NCBI GenBank assembly: GCA_964354995.1
Contig: CAYHBQ010000012.1
Span: 1 to 21,740 of the forward strand
Reading direction: 5' to 3'
Origin: JBBSZK01 sp964354995
Lineage (GTDB): Archaea > Nanobdellota > Nanobdellia > Pacearchaeales > GW2011-AR1
DNA length: 21,740 nucleotides
Part shown: piece by piece, positions 1 through 6,302 of the stretch
How positions within the stretch are numbered: the stretch's first letter is position 1
Layout: each line of letters begins with the position of its first letter
Notes under the pieces: generated by a model
Told to the model about the DNA's origin: nothing
Databases searched by the model: none
Seen by the model: only the letters and a program-made list of their open reading frames with translations
Program-made: the position numbers and the translations under genes

Positions 1-130
1 CCAGCAAATGGTCCGTTCTAATATGGGGGTCGCTCAACGCGTAGGCAATATGACGCGCATAGTGAAGAGAAAGCATCGCCGACTGCCCGTAGGGATATTC
101 TCGACGTAGGGGTTGGTCGCTATCGCTCAT
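1..130 (-). CDS. Partial N-terminus of an unrecognised protein, weakly Clp-N-like
   Basis: An open frame starts at an ATG at 130 and runs off the left edge, giving about 43 residues beginning MSDSDQPLRREYPYG. The stretch around residues 19-43, with YARHIAYAL followed by HIRTDHLL, resembles the helical repeat of Clp ATPase N-domains (a helix, then an 'H..I.TEHLL' pattern). That is a pattern resemblance over one half-repeat, not an identification. No TATA-like box sits at the usual distance from this ATG, so a later start such as the ATG at 76 is possible. It follows a terminator hairpin, so it is probably a separate transcription unit from the surface-protein gene upstream of it. Confidence 0.45.
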   Translation of the reverse strand, partial: MSDSDQPLRREYPYGQSAMLSLHYARHIAYALSDPHIRTDHLL

Positions 131-149
131 AGTTCAATAAAAAAATATG

Positions 150-167
150 CTCTCCCAAAAGGGAGAG
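150..167 (-). terminator. Hairpin plus T-tract terminator of the surface-protein gene
   Basis: A perfect 7-bp stem (CTCTCCC at 150-156, GGGAGAG at 161-167) with an AAAA loop lies 30 bp beyond the stop codon of the gene at 197-1423. Read on the minus strand it is followed by a T-rich run (positions 139-147). Long T-rich runs also precede it (174-190). This is the arrangement expected of a transcription terminator for the minus-strand gene. Confidence 0.6.
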
Positions 168-196
168 TAAGTAAAAAAATAAAAAAATAAAGGGAG

Positions 197-1423
197 TTAG
201 TAGTAACTCTCTCCGAATTCTTCCGATTTCTGTGGTTTTCTAGTTAAGAGTACGATGAGTACAATAACCAGAACGACAAAGATTACGGCAAGGACAACAG
301 TGAGAACAACAGAGGCGTTAACCTTCTGTGCACTGCCCTCAACGGTCGCAGCAAAGCTTTCTTGCTTGACGAGTTCGCCATCCGAGCTAACAGTGACGTC
401 GAAGGTGTAGTCGCCCTCTTCAGAGGCCGATGCCGTCAACTTTACTGTTTTACTCGAACCAGCAGGAACAACAACTAAGCTATCATCTGCTTCGACGGAA
501 AGACCCTTCGAAGTTTTGATAACAAGGTCGTATACCTTGATCTCGTCACCAGAGTTTACAATCGTCATACTATAGACTTTTTCTTCGTCAATAGCGAACG
601 ATTTACTGGTGCTGGGCGAGAGTACGCGGCTTTCAGCGCCAACGCCTACAACTACAATGCGCTTGGTGCGCACTGAGCTGGAGTCGCTGTTATATGCTTC
701 AAGTTCGATGGTGTAAACACCAGGAGCTGCGTTCTGCGGAATGTTCAAATACATTCTGCGTTCAACAGCGTCTTCCTTATCAGGGTGAGACTGGTCTTCA
801 GCAGTTAAATCGCTGAAATACGCAGTGTTGCTCACACCGAGTTCAGGAATCGTGGCTCGAACATACGTGTCTTCAGCCATTTCGAATCCGCGGTTCTTCA
901 AGACCACATCAAGGGCAAGTGTTTGACCTGCCTTAATTTGGTCTACGCTGTCAACAGAGAGAAGCTCAACGAGATATGACTCTCGCTGCACTTCAAGGTC
1001 GAAGGTTGTTCTGTTCGCAACTATCGATCCGTCGTTTACACGACCCTCAATAGTTATTTCCAGTGTCAGCCCTTCGTGTTGGTCAACGTCGAATGGTATT
1101 CTAACGTTGAGCAGTTTGCTATATTGGCTACCTGCAACAACATTAAAACGCGCGGTTTCTTCAGATGTGCCTCCTGCTCCGATGAGATCGGCCTCAAGAA
1201 TAACATCTCGGGCATCCTGGTTCGCTGTAAAGATTACACGAACAGGAACAGTCTCACCAGCAAAAACAGCAGCAGTTTCATCTTCGAAGCTCTCGATACC
1301 GTTTACCGTAACCCGGTCAATAGATGCGAAAGCGCTCACGCTTGAAGCTAGGAAAGCTACAAGTGCGAGAATCGCAACCATAGAAACCATAAGTTTCATT
1401 GACTTCATGGGTTGGTGGTTCAT
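197..1423 (-). CDS. Secreted, C-terminally membrane-anchored beta-rich surface protein (putative S-layer-like)
   Basis: The 408-residue product has a signal peptide (residues 1 to about 32: a basic stretch, a hydrophobic core, then SVSAFA). It ends in a single transmembrane helix at about 370-396 followed by a short charged cytoplasmic tail (RKPQKSEEFGESYY). The extracellular part reads as successive beta-sandwich modules. One, about 158-262, contains 'GQTLALDVVLKNRG' and 'APGVYTIELEAYN', typical of CARDB/NEW3-like folds. A second, about 275-365, contains 'VVVPAGSSKTVKLTAS'. No catalytic motif is visible. It probably forms part of the cell envelope, and similar proteins are often labelled putative S-layer proteins in DPANN archaea. 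The start at 1423 lies about 33 nt from a TATA box at 1453-1460 and directly precedes the signal sequence. Confidence 0.8.
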   Translation of the reverse strand: MNHQPMKSMKLMVSMVAILALVAFLASSVSAFASIDRVTVNGIESFEDETAAVFAGETVPVRVIFTANQDARDVILEADLIGAGGTSEETARFNVVAGSQYSKLLNVRIPFDVDQHEGLTLEITIEGRVNDGSIVANRTTFDLEVQRESYLVELLSVDSVDQIKAGQTLALDVVLKNRGFEMAEDTYVRATIPELGVSNTAYFSDLTAEDQSHPDKEDAVERRMYLNIPQNAAPGVYTIELEAYNSDSSSVRTKRIVVVGVGAESRVLSPSTSKSFAIDEEKVYSMTIVNSGDEIKVYDLVIKTSKGLSVEADDSLVVVPAGSSKTVKLTASASEEGDYTFDVTVSSDGELVKQESFAATVEGSAQKVNASVVLTVVLAVIFVVLVIVLIVLLTRKPQKSEEFGESYY

Positions 1424-1452
1424 ATTTAATTGAAAATCAAACCCAGAAGTGC

Positions 1453-1460
1453 TTTATAAA
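1453..1460 (-). promoter_or_regulatory. TATA box of the surface-protein gene
   Basis: TTTATAAA, centred about 33 nt from the ATG at 1423. The implied start site is near 1430, giving a leader of only a few nucleotides. Confidence 0.55.
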
Positions 1461-1505
1461 CTTTATGGTAGCAACACTTTATTAGTAATTATAGAGTGAC
1501 AAAAC

Positions 1506-1533
1506 TTATATATCCGGTATACCTCTGTATACC
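1506..1533 (+). promoter_or_regulatory. TATA box with adjoining tandem palindromic operator
   Basis: A TATA-like run (TTATATAT, 1506-1513) is followed immediately by two GTATAC palindromes at 1517-1522 and 1527-1532, exactly 10 bp apart centre to centre. Together they form a 7-bp inverted repeat, GGTATAC-CTCT-GTATACC (1516-1533). The element lies between the TATA box and the start codon at 1552, where a bound protein would block polymerase. Ribbon-helix-helix repressors commonly bind such tandem sites as cooperative dimers, so autoregulation by the downstream gene is the natural inference. Confidence 0.6.
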
Positions 1534-1551
1534 CTGCACTACGCCCGTACC

Positions 1552-1803
1552 ATGACCACAACCACGATAAAACTTGATACTAAGACAAAAGAACGCATAG
1601 ATAAACTACGTGTCTACAAGCGTGAAACGTACGATGAAATCGTGCAATCCGTGCTCACCATACTCAATTTGTGTAAGATAAACCCTGAACGAGCTCGCGC
1701 GCGACTCCTGGCTATTGATAACGCCCGCCGCAAAGGAAAGATTACACGAGGCCCTGCTGATGAGCCAAGGCTATTCCAACAGAACAATCGTCCATCATCG
1801 TAG
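1552..1803 (+). CDS. Small ribbon-helix-helix type DNA-binding protein
   Basis: This 83-residue protein begins MTTTTIKLDTKTKERIDKL: a short alternating beta-strand followed by an amphipathic helix. A second helix follows at about 25-43 (ETYDEIVQSVLTIL). This is the layout of archaeal MetJ/Arc-type proteins and VapB-like antitoxins. The C-terminal half is basic (RARARLLAIDNARRKGKITRG) and may add nucleic-acid contacts. No toxin gene is adjacent, so a transcriptional regulator is as likely as an antitoxin. The operator at 1516-1533 just upstream suggests autoregulation. The last 62 bp overlap the convergent endonuclease IV-like gene. The RHH assignment comes from secondary-structure pattern only. 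Confidence 0.72.
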   Translation: MTTTTIKLDTKTKERIDKLRVYKRETYDEIVQSVLTILNLCKINPERARARLLAIDNARRKGKITRGPADEPRLFQQNNRPSS

Positions 1804-2521
1804 GGGACTCATTAATGAGTGTGATTTCGTAGTCTCGGGGAAGGTTTTCTAAGAGAGTTTTCCATGCTTCTTTTTCGGTAGGCAGATGGTGTTTCTCTCC
1901 TTTCTCTCCATAAGCAATGCCCGAAAAATGCACGTGCCAGTGTTTCTGCGGAAAGAGCGCCTTTACTTTTTCATAATCAACTTTTTTCTCCCGAGCCAGA
2001 ATATGTGCAAAATCAATACAAAATCCACATCCCGTTTCCCGCACCAACCGCGCAATCTCTTCAACACTCCCGAATACATTAACTTTCCCCATGGTTTCAG
2101 GAGCAAGAATGATGGTCCACGCATTTTGACGTATCTCTCTCATCAGCGTTTCAATTCCTTGTTTGATAGTGTGATAGCTCGCTTCTCTATCTTTCCCATA
2201 ATACCCGGGGTGAATAACGACACGATGCGCACCCAACCAGTGCCCAACCTTGCAACAATCAATAATGCGCTGATGGGTTGCTTTCCGTGTAGCAGGTTCT
2301 TCAGATGCAAGATTGACAAAATACGGTGCATGAATACTCAGCGCAATGCCACGTTCCTTGGCTTTCTTTCCTATTGCTCGTGCGTCAGCCTCTTGTTTGA
2401 TATATGTCCCATACGTGAATGCAATTTCACACGCCCGAAATCCTTGCGCATGATAGTTCTCAAGCGTTGCAATCGCCGTTTTCACGGGCCCAAGGCCCGC
2501 AGGCCCTATAGACAGAGTCAT
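1742..2521 (-). CDS. Endonuclease IV-like TIM-barrel protein (AP endonuclease/xylose isomerase-like superfamily)
   Basis: The 259-residue protein follows the endonuclease IV scheme of metal ligands at barrel-strand ends: H64 in SIHAPYFVNLAS, H104 in IHPG, E142 in PETMGK, D170 and H173 in CIDFAH, H198 in HVHFSG, a histidine at 211-212 and E238 near the C-terminus. Family members cut the backbone at abasic sites in base-excision repair using a trinuclear zinc site. The D-x-H pair near the sixth ligand of the bacterial enzyme is not obvious here (the region reads EKGEKHHLP), as in the shorter archaeal branch, so substrate specificity is uncertain. The start at 2521 is supported by a TATA-like box about 25 nt upstream, implying leaderless translation. 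The 3' end overlaps the RHH gene. Confidence 0.82.
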   Translation of the reverse strand: MTLSIGPAGLGPVKTAIATLENYHAQGFRACEIAFTYGTYIKQEADARAIGKKAKERGIALSIHAPYFVNLASEEPATRKATHQRIIDCCKVGHWLGAHRVVIHPGYYGKDREASYHTIKQGIETLMREIRQNAWTIILAPETMGKVNVFGSVEEIARLVRETGCGFCIDFAHILAREKKVDYEKVKALFPQKHWHVHFSGIAYGEKGEKHHLPTEKEAWKTLLENLPRDYEITLINESPTMMDDCSVGIALAHQQGLV

Positions 2522-2532
2522 AGCAAAAATTA

Positions 2533-2550
2533 CTTAAACCAATTAATAAA
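2533..2550. promoter_or_regulatory. Overlapping divergent promoters with crossed TATA boxes
   Basis: The start codons at 2521 (minus) and 2560 (plus) are only 38 bp apart. A plus-strand TATA-like CTTAAAC (2533-2539) lies about 24 nt before 2560. A minus-strand TATTAATT-type box (2541-2550) lies about 24 nt before 2521. Each box therefore sits on the far side of the other, and the two promoters should exclude each other. Confidence 0.5.
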
Positions 2551-2559
2551 GCCTCTGAC

Positions 2560-2907
2560 ATGGGCCTCGTGTTTATTCCTGAGCAAGATCATGTTCTTTC
2601 TGCGCGTGGGGTTTACGGCATCGACGCATACGGGCTTATTCCATTAAAAAAAGAATGTGGCCCAGAACCAAATGTTTCTCTCGCATTTTTTCTACAATAT
2701 AGTTCCTGCAACACGCCGCTTGCGAAGACAAGGCACGATCTTTTTGAGCGTATTGAATCCAGAATAGTAGAAGAAGCAAGGCGTCATGAAGTCGTCTTGA
2801 TTATGGACGTGAGTGCTTGTCCCGTGGGCAAGTTCGAAGGATACTCCAACGAAGGGTATTTTGTAACCGCACAAGGATATCAAGCACAATCTACGAAGAG
2901 AATATAG
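2560..2907 (+). CDS. Hypothetical protein, 115 residues
   Basis: I do not recognise this protein. It starts MGLVFIPEQDHVLSARG and mixes predicted strands with one clear helix at about 58-75 (KTRHDLFERIESRIVEEARRH), followed by a hydrophobic strand (VVLIMDVSA). It has no signal peptide or membrane segment, so it is probably cytosolic. The start is supported by the TATA-like element 24 nt upstream. It is divergent from the endonuclease IV-like gene with interleaved promoters, which may mean shared regulation. Its 3' end overlaps the convergent gene at 2891-3349 by 17 bp. Confidence 0.6.
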   Translation: MGLVFIPEQDHVLSARGVYGIDAYGLIPLKKECGPEPNVSLAFFLQYSSCNTPLAKTRHDLFERIESRIVEEARRHEVVLIMDVSACPVGKFEGYSNEGYFVTAQGYQAQSTKRI

Positions 2908-3349
2908 TCGCGTTCTGTAACGCGCCTTTCACATCAGCGATATTCTCTATGAGGTATTGGTGCAACTTTTCAATAATAAGTCCTTGTAAGTCCTCTTTTA
3001 ATCGCCCATGGCAGAGCGACATGTCTTTATCAGGATACGCCACGACGCCAAGCGGATAACTGCACAACATCCCATGACCTTCGAACGCACGCAATTCTAA
3101 GTCTCCTTCTTTCGCTTGTAGTAAAGTCACCTCAATTTCACATACGTCTCTCACGCGTCGAACAATGGTATACGTCCACGAAGCTTCAGATTCTTCGTTT
3201 ATGTACGAAGCACGTGAACAACTAGCCATGTGGTCTTGAAAACATGCATATGTTTCACACGGAGTAGGTTTGAATGTATAATAAAGTGCAAATGCCGCCG
3301 CGAGCGCAAGAAGCAATACTAACACAATAGTCCCCGTCTCTTTTTGCAT
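2891..3349 (-). CDS. Membrane-anchored cysteine-containing hypothetical protein
   Basis: This 152-residue protein begins with a short polar tip and one transmembrane helix (about 7-26, TIVLVLLLALAAAFALYY). The remainder is probably extracytoplasmic. That domain has six cysteines (C31, C36, C44, C70, C96, C113), an even number consistent with disulfides outside the cell, and ends in a predicted amphipathic helix (EDLQGLIIEKLHQYLIENI). Small proteins of this plan are common and uncharacterised in DPANN archaea. I assign no function. The start at 3349 is exactly one TATA-to-start distance (about 26 nt) from TATTTAAA at 3371-3378, so translation is likely leaderless. Confidence 0.65.
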   Translation of the reverse strand: MQKETGTIVLVLLLALAAAFALYYTFKPTPCETYACFQDHMASCSRASYINEESEASWTYTIVRRVRDVCEIEVTLLQAKEGDLELRAFEGHGMLCSYPLGVVAYPDKDMSLCHGRLKEDLQGLIIEKLHQYLIENIADVKGALQNATIFSS

Positions 3350-3370
3350 ACAACGCGTAAGAAATTATTC

Positions 3371-3378
3371 TATTTAAA
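3371..3378 (-). promoter_or_regulatory. TATA box of the 152-residue membrane protein gene
   Basis: TATTTAAA on the plus strand (TTTAAATA on minus), centred 26 nt from the ATG at 3349. The transcript start should coincide with the start codon. Confidence 0.5.
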
Positions 3379-3402
3379 GATACCTTCCAAGGAATGCAAA
3401 TC

Positions 3403-4560
3403 TTACAAACTAATAAGTTCTACTTTCGTATCTTCAACATTCGAGAAAGTTCGTGCGGCTACGTACGAAACACCCATTTCTTCACAGGCGCGAATAACGC
3501 CTCCTGTTGCAGCGCCATCAATGACAAGCGCGAACACAGGGTCACGTGAGCGTTCAATACCGGTGACAAGAGAGAGCGAAGAAATAACTTTCATGACTTC
3601 CAGAGAACGATTAAGAATCGCAGCTTTCTTGGTGTCTTTAATTGTAAGATAGACTTCTTTTATCTTTTTTTTTACGTCGTCTTTGGAAATCGAAGATGTT
3701 TCTACAGCTTCTGCAGGTTCAGGTTCACTCTCATCTCCCATGCGTCGCAACCGATAGAGAAATTCGGAAGTAGGCCAGCGCTTGCGAAGACTCATCAAAA
3801 TCTCTTTGCCTTCAAGTTCTTCAACTTCCTTTCCATCGGGAGCAACCGCCACATACGCAATTTTTGCATGTGTAGTAACGTTTTTAGCAATAAGGCGACC
3901 TCCACGGTCTCCATCTACAAACAACGTAATCTCTTTTTCTTCACTTAAACGTGCAATATCCTTGGGCAGCTTTGCCCCCGTCATGCCAATTACATTGTTA
4001 ACGCGATTTTTTATGAGGTTGACGACGTCTGCACGGCCTTCAACTACAATGATCTCATGACCTGAAATATCTCCACATGGAAGCTTATCTTCACCATATT
4101 CTGCAATACGTGCAATACGCGCTTCTTCTCGAACGCTCTTTGCAAGCGAACTACCTTCGTTCGGGTCAAGTCCTTCAAGTAGTTTCTTTGCACGTTCAAC
4201 AATATAATCTCGCTTATTTCCTCGCACATCCTCTATCTTCATAACCTCTATCTTGGCTTCGGTTGGTCCGATACGATCAATTGTTTCAAGTGTAGCCGCA
4301 ATAATAGTCGTTTCAGATTTATCAAGTGCACTCGGGAGGCGTATTTCTCCGACGGATTTGCCATCGACTATATTCAAATCAACTTCGATACGACCAATTT
4401 TACCCTCTTTCTGCAATTCACGCATCTCAAGTTCAGCACCAAGTAATCCTTCAGTCTGGCCAAAGATAGCTCCGATTACATCCGGTTTTTCGACAGGCCC
4501 CTCAGCTCGAAAGCTGGCGTAGACCATGTACTTTATTGATACGGGGCTTATTTTTGCCAT
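3403..4560 (-). CDS. dnaG: Archaeal DnaG (Toprim-domain protein)
   Basis: The 385-residue protein matches archaeal DnaG. The N-terminal helical region begins MAKISPVSIKYMVYASF. A central Toprim domain (about 167-250) carries the catalytic glutamate E174 in VVEGRADV and the acidic pair D216/D218 in FVDGDRGG. A C-terminal part, about 325-385, ends with a conserved block containing DPVFALVIDGAATGG. In archaea DnaG is a primase homologue with reported oligonucleotide synthesis that also associates with the RNA exosome, while the main replicative primase is PriS/PriL. It lacks the bacterial zinc-binding and helicase-binding domains, as usual. A glutamate/proline-rich linker sits at about 277-297. 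The promoter and leader upstream are described separately. Confidence 0.92.
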   Translation of the reverse strand: MAKISPVSIKYMVYASFRAEGPVEKPDVIGAIFGQTEGLLGAELEMRELQKEGKIGRIEVDLNIVDGKSVGEIRLPSALDKSETTIIAATLETIDRIGPTEAKIEVMKIEDVRGNKRDYIVERAKKLLEGLDPNEGSSLAKSVREEARIARIAEYGEDKLPCGDISGHEIIVVEGRADVVNLIKNRVNNVIGMTGAKLPKDIARLSEEKEITLFVDGDRGGRLIAKNVTTHAKIAYVAVAPDGKEVEELEGKEILMSLRKRWPTSEFLYRLRRMGDESEPEPAEAVETSSISKDDVKKKIKEVYLTIKDTKKAAILNRSLEVMKVISSLSLVTGIERSRDPVFALVIDGAATGGVIRACEEMGVSYVAARTFSNVEDTKVELISL

Positions 4561-4696
4561 AGTTTTTCTACTTACACATTTCTAAGAAACCAGTACTCTC
4601 TTGCGAGAGGGACTCAATCGAGTTCAGTGAATATGATTGTGATGGTCTCTACACGTAGTGTAAATCATCAATCTTGGTAGAAATGCCTATTTAAAT
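4561..4696 (-). promoter_or_regulatory. dnaG promoter and structured leader
   Basis: The best TATA box (TATTTAAAT, 4688-4696) predicts a start near 4666, leaving about 105 nt before the dnaG ATG, unusually long here. The leader can form three hairpins: GATG/CATC enclosing TACAC/GTGTA (4641-4669), CAATC/GATTG (4615-4639), and CTCTC-GCAA-GAGAG with a GNRA tetraloop (4596-4609). A TGATGA at 4670-4665 and a CTGA at 4627-4624 resemble box C and box D. The purine before box C is missing and no internal D'/C' is clear. It could be a regulatory leader or an upstream small RNA. A weaker TATA-like element near 4586 could instead give a leaderless dnaG. Confidence 0.35.
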
Positions 4697-4788
4697 CTTC
4701 TCTTCAAAGAAAGATGCAAAAAATACAAGCAGCGCCCCCTTTATATTTCTTTCTGCTGAAAAAAATCGTCGATAAAAACATAAGAATA

Positions 4789-4796
4789 TTTATATA
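4789..4796 (+). promoter_or_regulatory. TATA box of the 40-residue acidic protein gene
   Basis: TTTATATA within an AT-rich stretch, centred about 35 nt before the ATG at 4827. The predicted transcript starts near 4818, with a leader of about 9 nt. Confidence 0.5.
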
Positions 4797-4826
4797 CCCC
4801 GTCGGTATTCAGGGCTCGTAAAAAAG

Positions 4827-4949
4827 ATGGTGACGAAATCAAATCGTGCTGTAGCCGAACCGTCGTTCTCGGCTTCAGAAGAAACAGAGGAATTCGATGT
4901 AACGCTCGAAGACCTTGCCGACGGTCTTGACTCAATGTCAGAAGACTAA
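4827..4949 (+). CDS. Small acidic protein, 40 residues
   Basis: A complete 40-residue frame (ATG 4827, TAA 4947-4949) begins MVTKSNRAVAEPSFSASEE. The C-terminal half is strongly acidic (EETEEFDVTLEDLADGLDS). It lies downstream of a good TATA box and is followed by an AT-rich gap and another promoter-like stretch. I recognise no family. Acidic, probably partly disordered peptides of this size can act as inhibitors or adaptors of basic partners, but nothing here identifies a partner. The gene is supported by promoter placement and its coherent acidic composition, not by homology. Confidence 0.5.
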   Translation: MVTKSNRAVAEPSFSASEETEEFDVTLEDLADGLDSMSED

Positions 4950-4995
4950 TTCTTTTTATTTTATTTTTTCACAAAAGTATTTTAAGAAGAAAGTG

Positions 4996-5505
4996 ATGAA
5001 AAAAAGTATGTCTCTTTTTCATTGCAGGACTGTGCTCGGTAAGGATGGTGTGCCCTTTACACAATACAAGATTCGCACCATGCATCCAGGGTCTGAGTTC
5101 CGTCGAGAAGAGGTTTTAGAAAAGAATGGATTAGATGGTCTCGGAAAACCTTGCCACGATCCAAGAATAACTTCTCTTGGAAGAGTTATAAGGCGATGGG
5201 GAATCGACGAACTTCCACAAATCTACAATGTTATTAAAGGAGATATGTCCCTTATAGGCATACGCCCTCATACCGAACATGAATGGAGCAGATTTTCAGA
5301 GAATCGTCGTTCGCAGGCGTTAAAATATAGACCCGGTTTATTTCCAGCACCTCTTGCTGACGGAGTGCCCAATACGTTTGAAGATCTGATTGTTGCCGAA
5401 CAAACCTATCTTACGGCGAAGGGAGCACACCCCTTTAAGACGGATGTAACCTATCTTACACGCTTCGCCTATCAATGTATCTGGAATGGTCTGCGAAGTA
5501 GATAA
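4996..5505 (+). CDS. Monotopic phosphoglycosyl transferase (bacterial sugar transferase family), lacking the membrane anchor
   Basis: The 169-residue product carries the core of the PglC/WcaJ-type sugar-1-phosphate transferases: FTQYKIRTM (21-29), HDPRITSLG (54-62), the catalytic Asp-Glu pair D71-E72 in IDELPQIYNV, KGDMSLIGIRP (81-91), and YRPGL (111-115) in place of the usual KPG. These enzymes transfer a sugar phosphate from a nucleotide sugar to a polyprenyl phosphate, starting surface-glycan assembly. The N-terminal re-entrant membrane helix of the family is absent, and the start falls only about 20 residues before the first motif. The usual GPRP reads GIRP. The ATG at 5008 is an alternative, because a TATA-like TATTTTAA lies 26 nt before it. 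It is isolated from other glycan genes here, so activity is uncertain. Confidence 0.8.
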   Translation: MKKSMSLFHCRTVLGKDGVPFTQYKIRTMHPGSEFRREEVLEKNGLDGLGKPCHDPRITSLGRVIRRWGIDELPQIYNVIKGDMSLIGIRPHTEHEWSRFSENRRSQALKYRPGLFPAPLADGVPNTFEDLIVAEQTYLTAKGAHPFKTDVTYLTRFAYQCIWNGLRSR

Positions 5506-5517
5506 TAAATGCCGAAT

Positions 5518-6090
5518 TTATCTAAGAGAAGCACTCATGCTCTCTTTCAGTTTAAAGTAATCTCTAATGTTTCCTAATTTTTCATACAGTGCGAGTAACT
5601 GTTGCTGAACATCATGCTTTTCAGGAGCAGTGAGTTCAAGGGTAAGAAGTTTTTCATACACCTTTTTAGCTTGATTGCGTTTATCTGCGCGCAGAAAATT
5701 CTTAGCCTCGACAGCATAATAATTCTTGAGCAATGTTCGCAAACCAGATTTTTCAATTTCCGTTGCGAGTGCAAGTGTCTGCTGAAATACAAAATCAGCT
5801 TCAGAATAGTTGCCTCCCTTGATATACAGCTCAATCGATTTCATAAAATCGTTTATCTTCGCTTTAAACGTCGTGTTAATATCCGCAGCGTTGCGAAGCA
5901 AGCGTGCAGACTCAAGATACATTGCTTTTGATTCGTACAAGCGCGACAAAATAGTCATCACATGTTTCTTCGTATCAAAGTCAAGTCCCGACGACAACGC
6001 ACGTTGCAAATAATCAATCTTAACATAATCACCCATCGTCGCGAGTTTAGCATCAATTTCTTGTCGCGACCTCTCTTGAATCCCCCTCAT
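5518..6090 (-). CDS. All-helical TPR-like protein
   Basis: The 190-residue protein is predicted almost entirely helical, in paired helices of about 30-36 residues. Examples are 'LSRLYESKAMYLESARLLRNAA', 'IELYIKGGNYSEADFVFQQ' and 'NFLRADKRNQAKKVYEKLL', the spacing of tetratricopeptide-like repeats. Such repeats build protein-binding scaffolds, and no enzymatic motif is visible. I place the start at 6090 (MRGIQERSRQ), not at the ATG at 6108, because a TATA-like box at 6112-6119 lies 26 nt from 6090 and would put the transcript start on that codon. It is convergent with the sugar transferase gene, 12 bp away. It is probably cytosolic, with unknown partner. Confidence 0.7.
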   Translation of the reverse strand: MRGIQERSRQEIDAKLATMGDYVKIDYLQRALSSGLDFDTKKHVMTILSRLYESKAMYLESARLLRNAADINTTFKAKINDFMKSIELYIKGGNYSEADFVFQQTLALATEIEKSGLRTLLKNYYAVEAKNFLRADKRNQAKKVYEKLLTLELTAPEKHDVQQQLLALYEKLGNIRDYFKLKESMSASLR

Positions 6091-6111
6091 GTCGAGCAAA
6101 ATGCGCATTTC

Positions 6112-6119
6112 TTTTTAAG
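6112..6119 (-). promoter_or_regulatory. TATA-like box of the TPR-like gene
   Basis: TTTTTAAG on the plus strand (CTTAAAAA on minus), centred 26 nt from the ATG at 6090. It decides that start against the upstream ATG at 6108, which would lie upstream of the transcript start. Confidence 0.45.
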
Positions 6120-6160
6120 CATTATGGTGTTTACTCCGCATTAAACGCAAGAATCTAGAA

Positions 6161-6295
6161 TTAACGTCGTTTCTTCTTATGTGTTGCATTCCAGCGCCTT
6201 AACTTGCGCACTTTAGAAGCTTTGGATTTACCACTTGCACCACGACTCTGTTTCGAATTCTTTTTCACTGCCTTTTTCTTTATTTTCCGTTTCAT
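6161..6295 (-). CDS. Very basic 44-residue protein
   Basis: A complete 44-codon frame begins MKRKIKKKAVKKNSK and ends with NATHKKKRR. About half of the residues are lysine or arginine, with one tryptophan (RRWNAT) near the end. The composition resembles tiny ribosomal or nucleic-acid-binding proteins, but it matches no ribosomal protein I can name; the eL41 pattern does not fit. The start codon lies 7 nt after the last paired base of the structured RNA at 6303-6525, and no separate TATA box is seen. It may be read from the same transcript, making that RNA its leader. It has no Shine-Dalgarno sequence. Confidence 0.55.
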   Translation of the reverse strand: MKRKIKKKAVKKNSKQSRGASGKSKASKVRKLRRWNATHKKKRR

Positions 6296-6302
6296 GAGTA
6301 TA

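Noticed and set aside
4714..4821. 35-residue plus-strand frame beginning MQKIQAAPPLYFF
   Set aside because: It overlaps the TATA box of the acidic-protein gene. The palindromic TATA at 4688-4696 is better used by dnaG, and composition gives no support.
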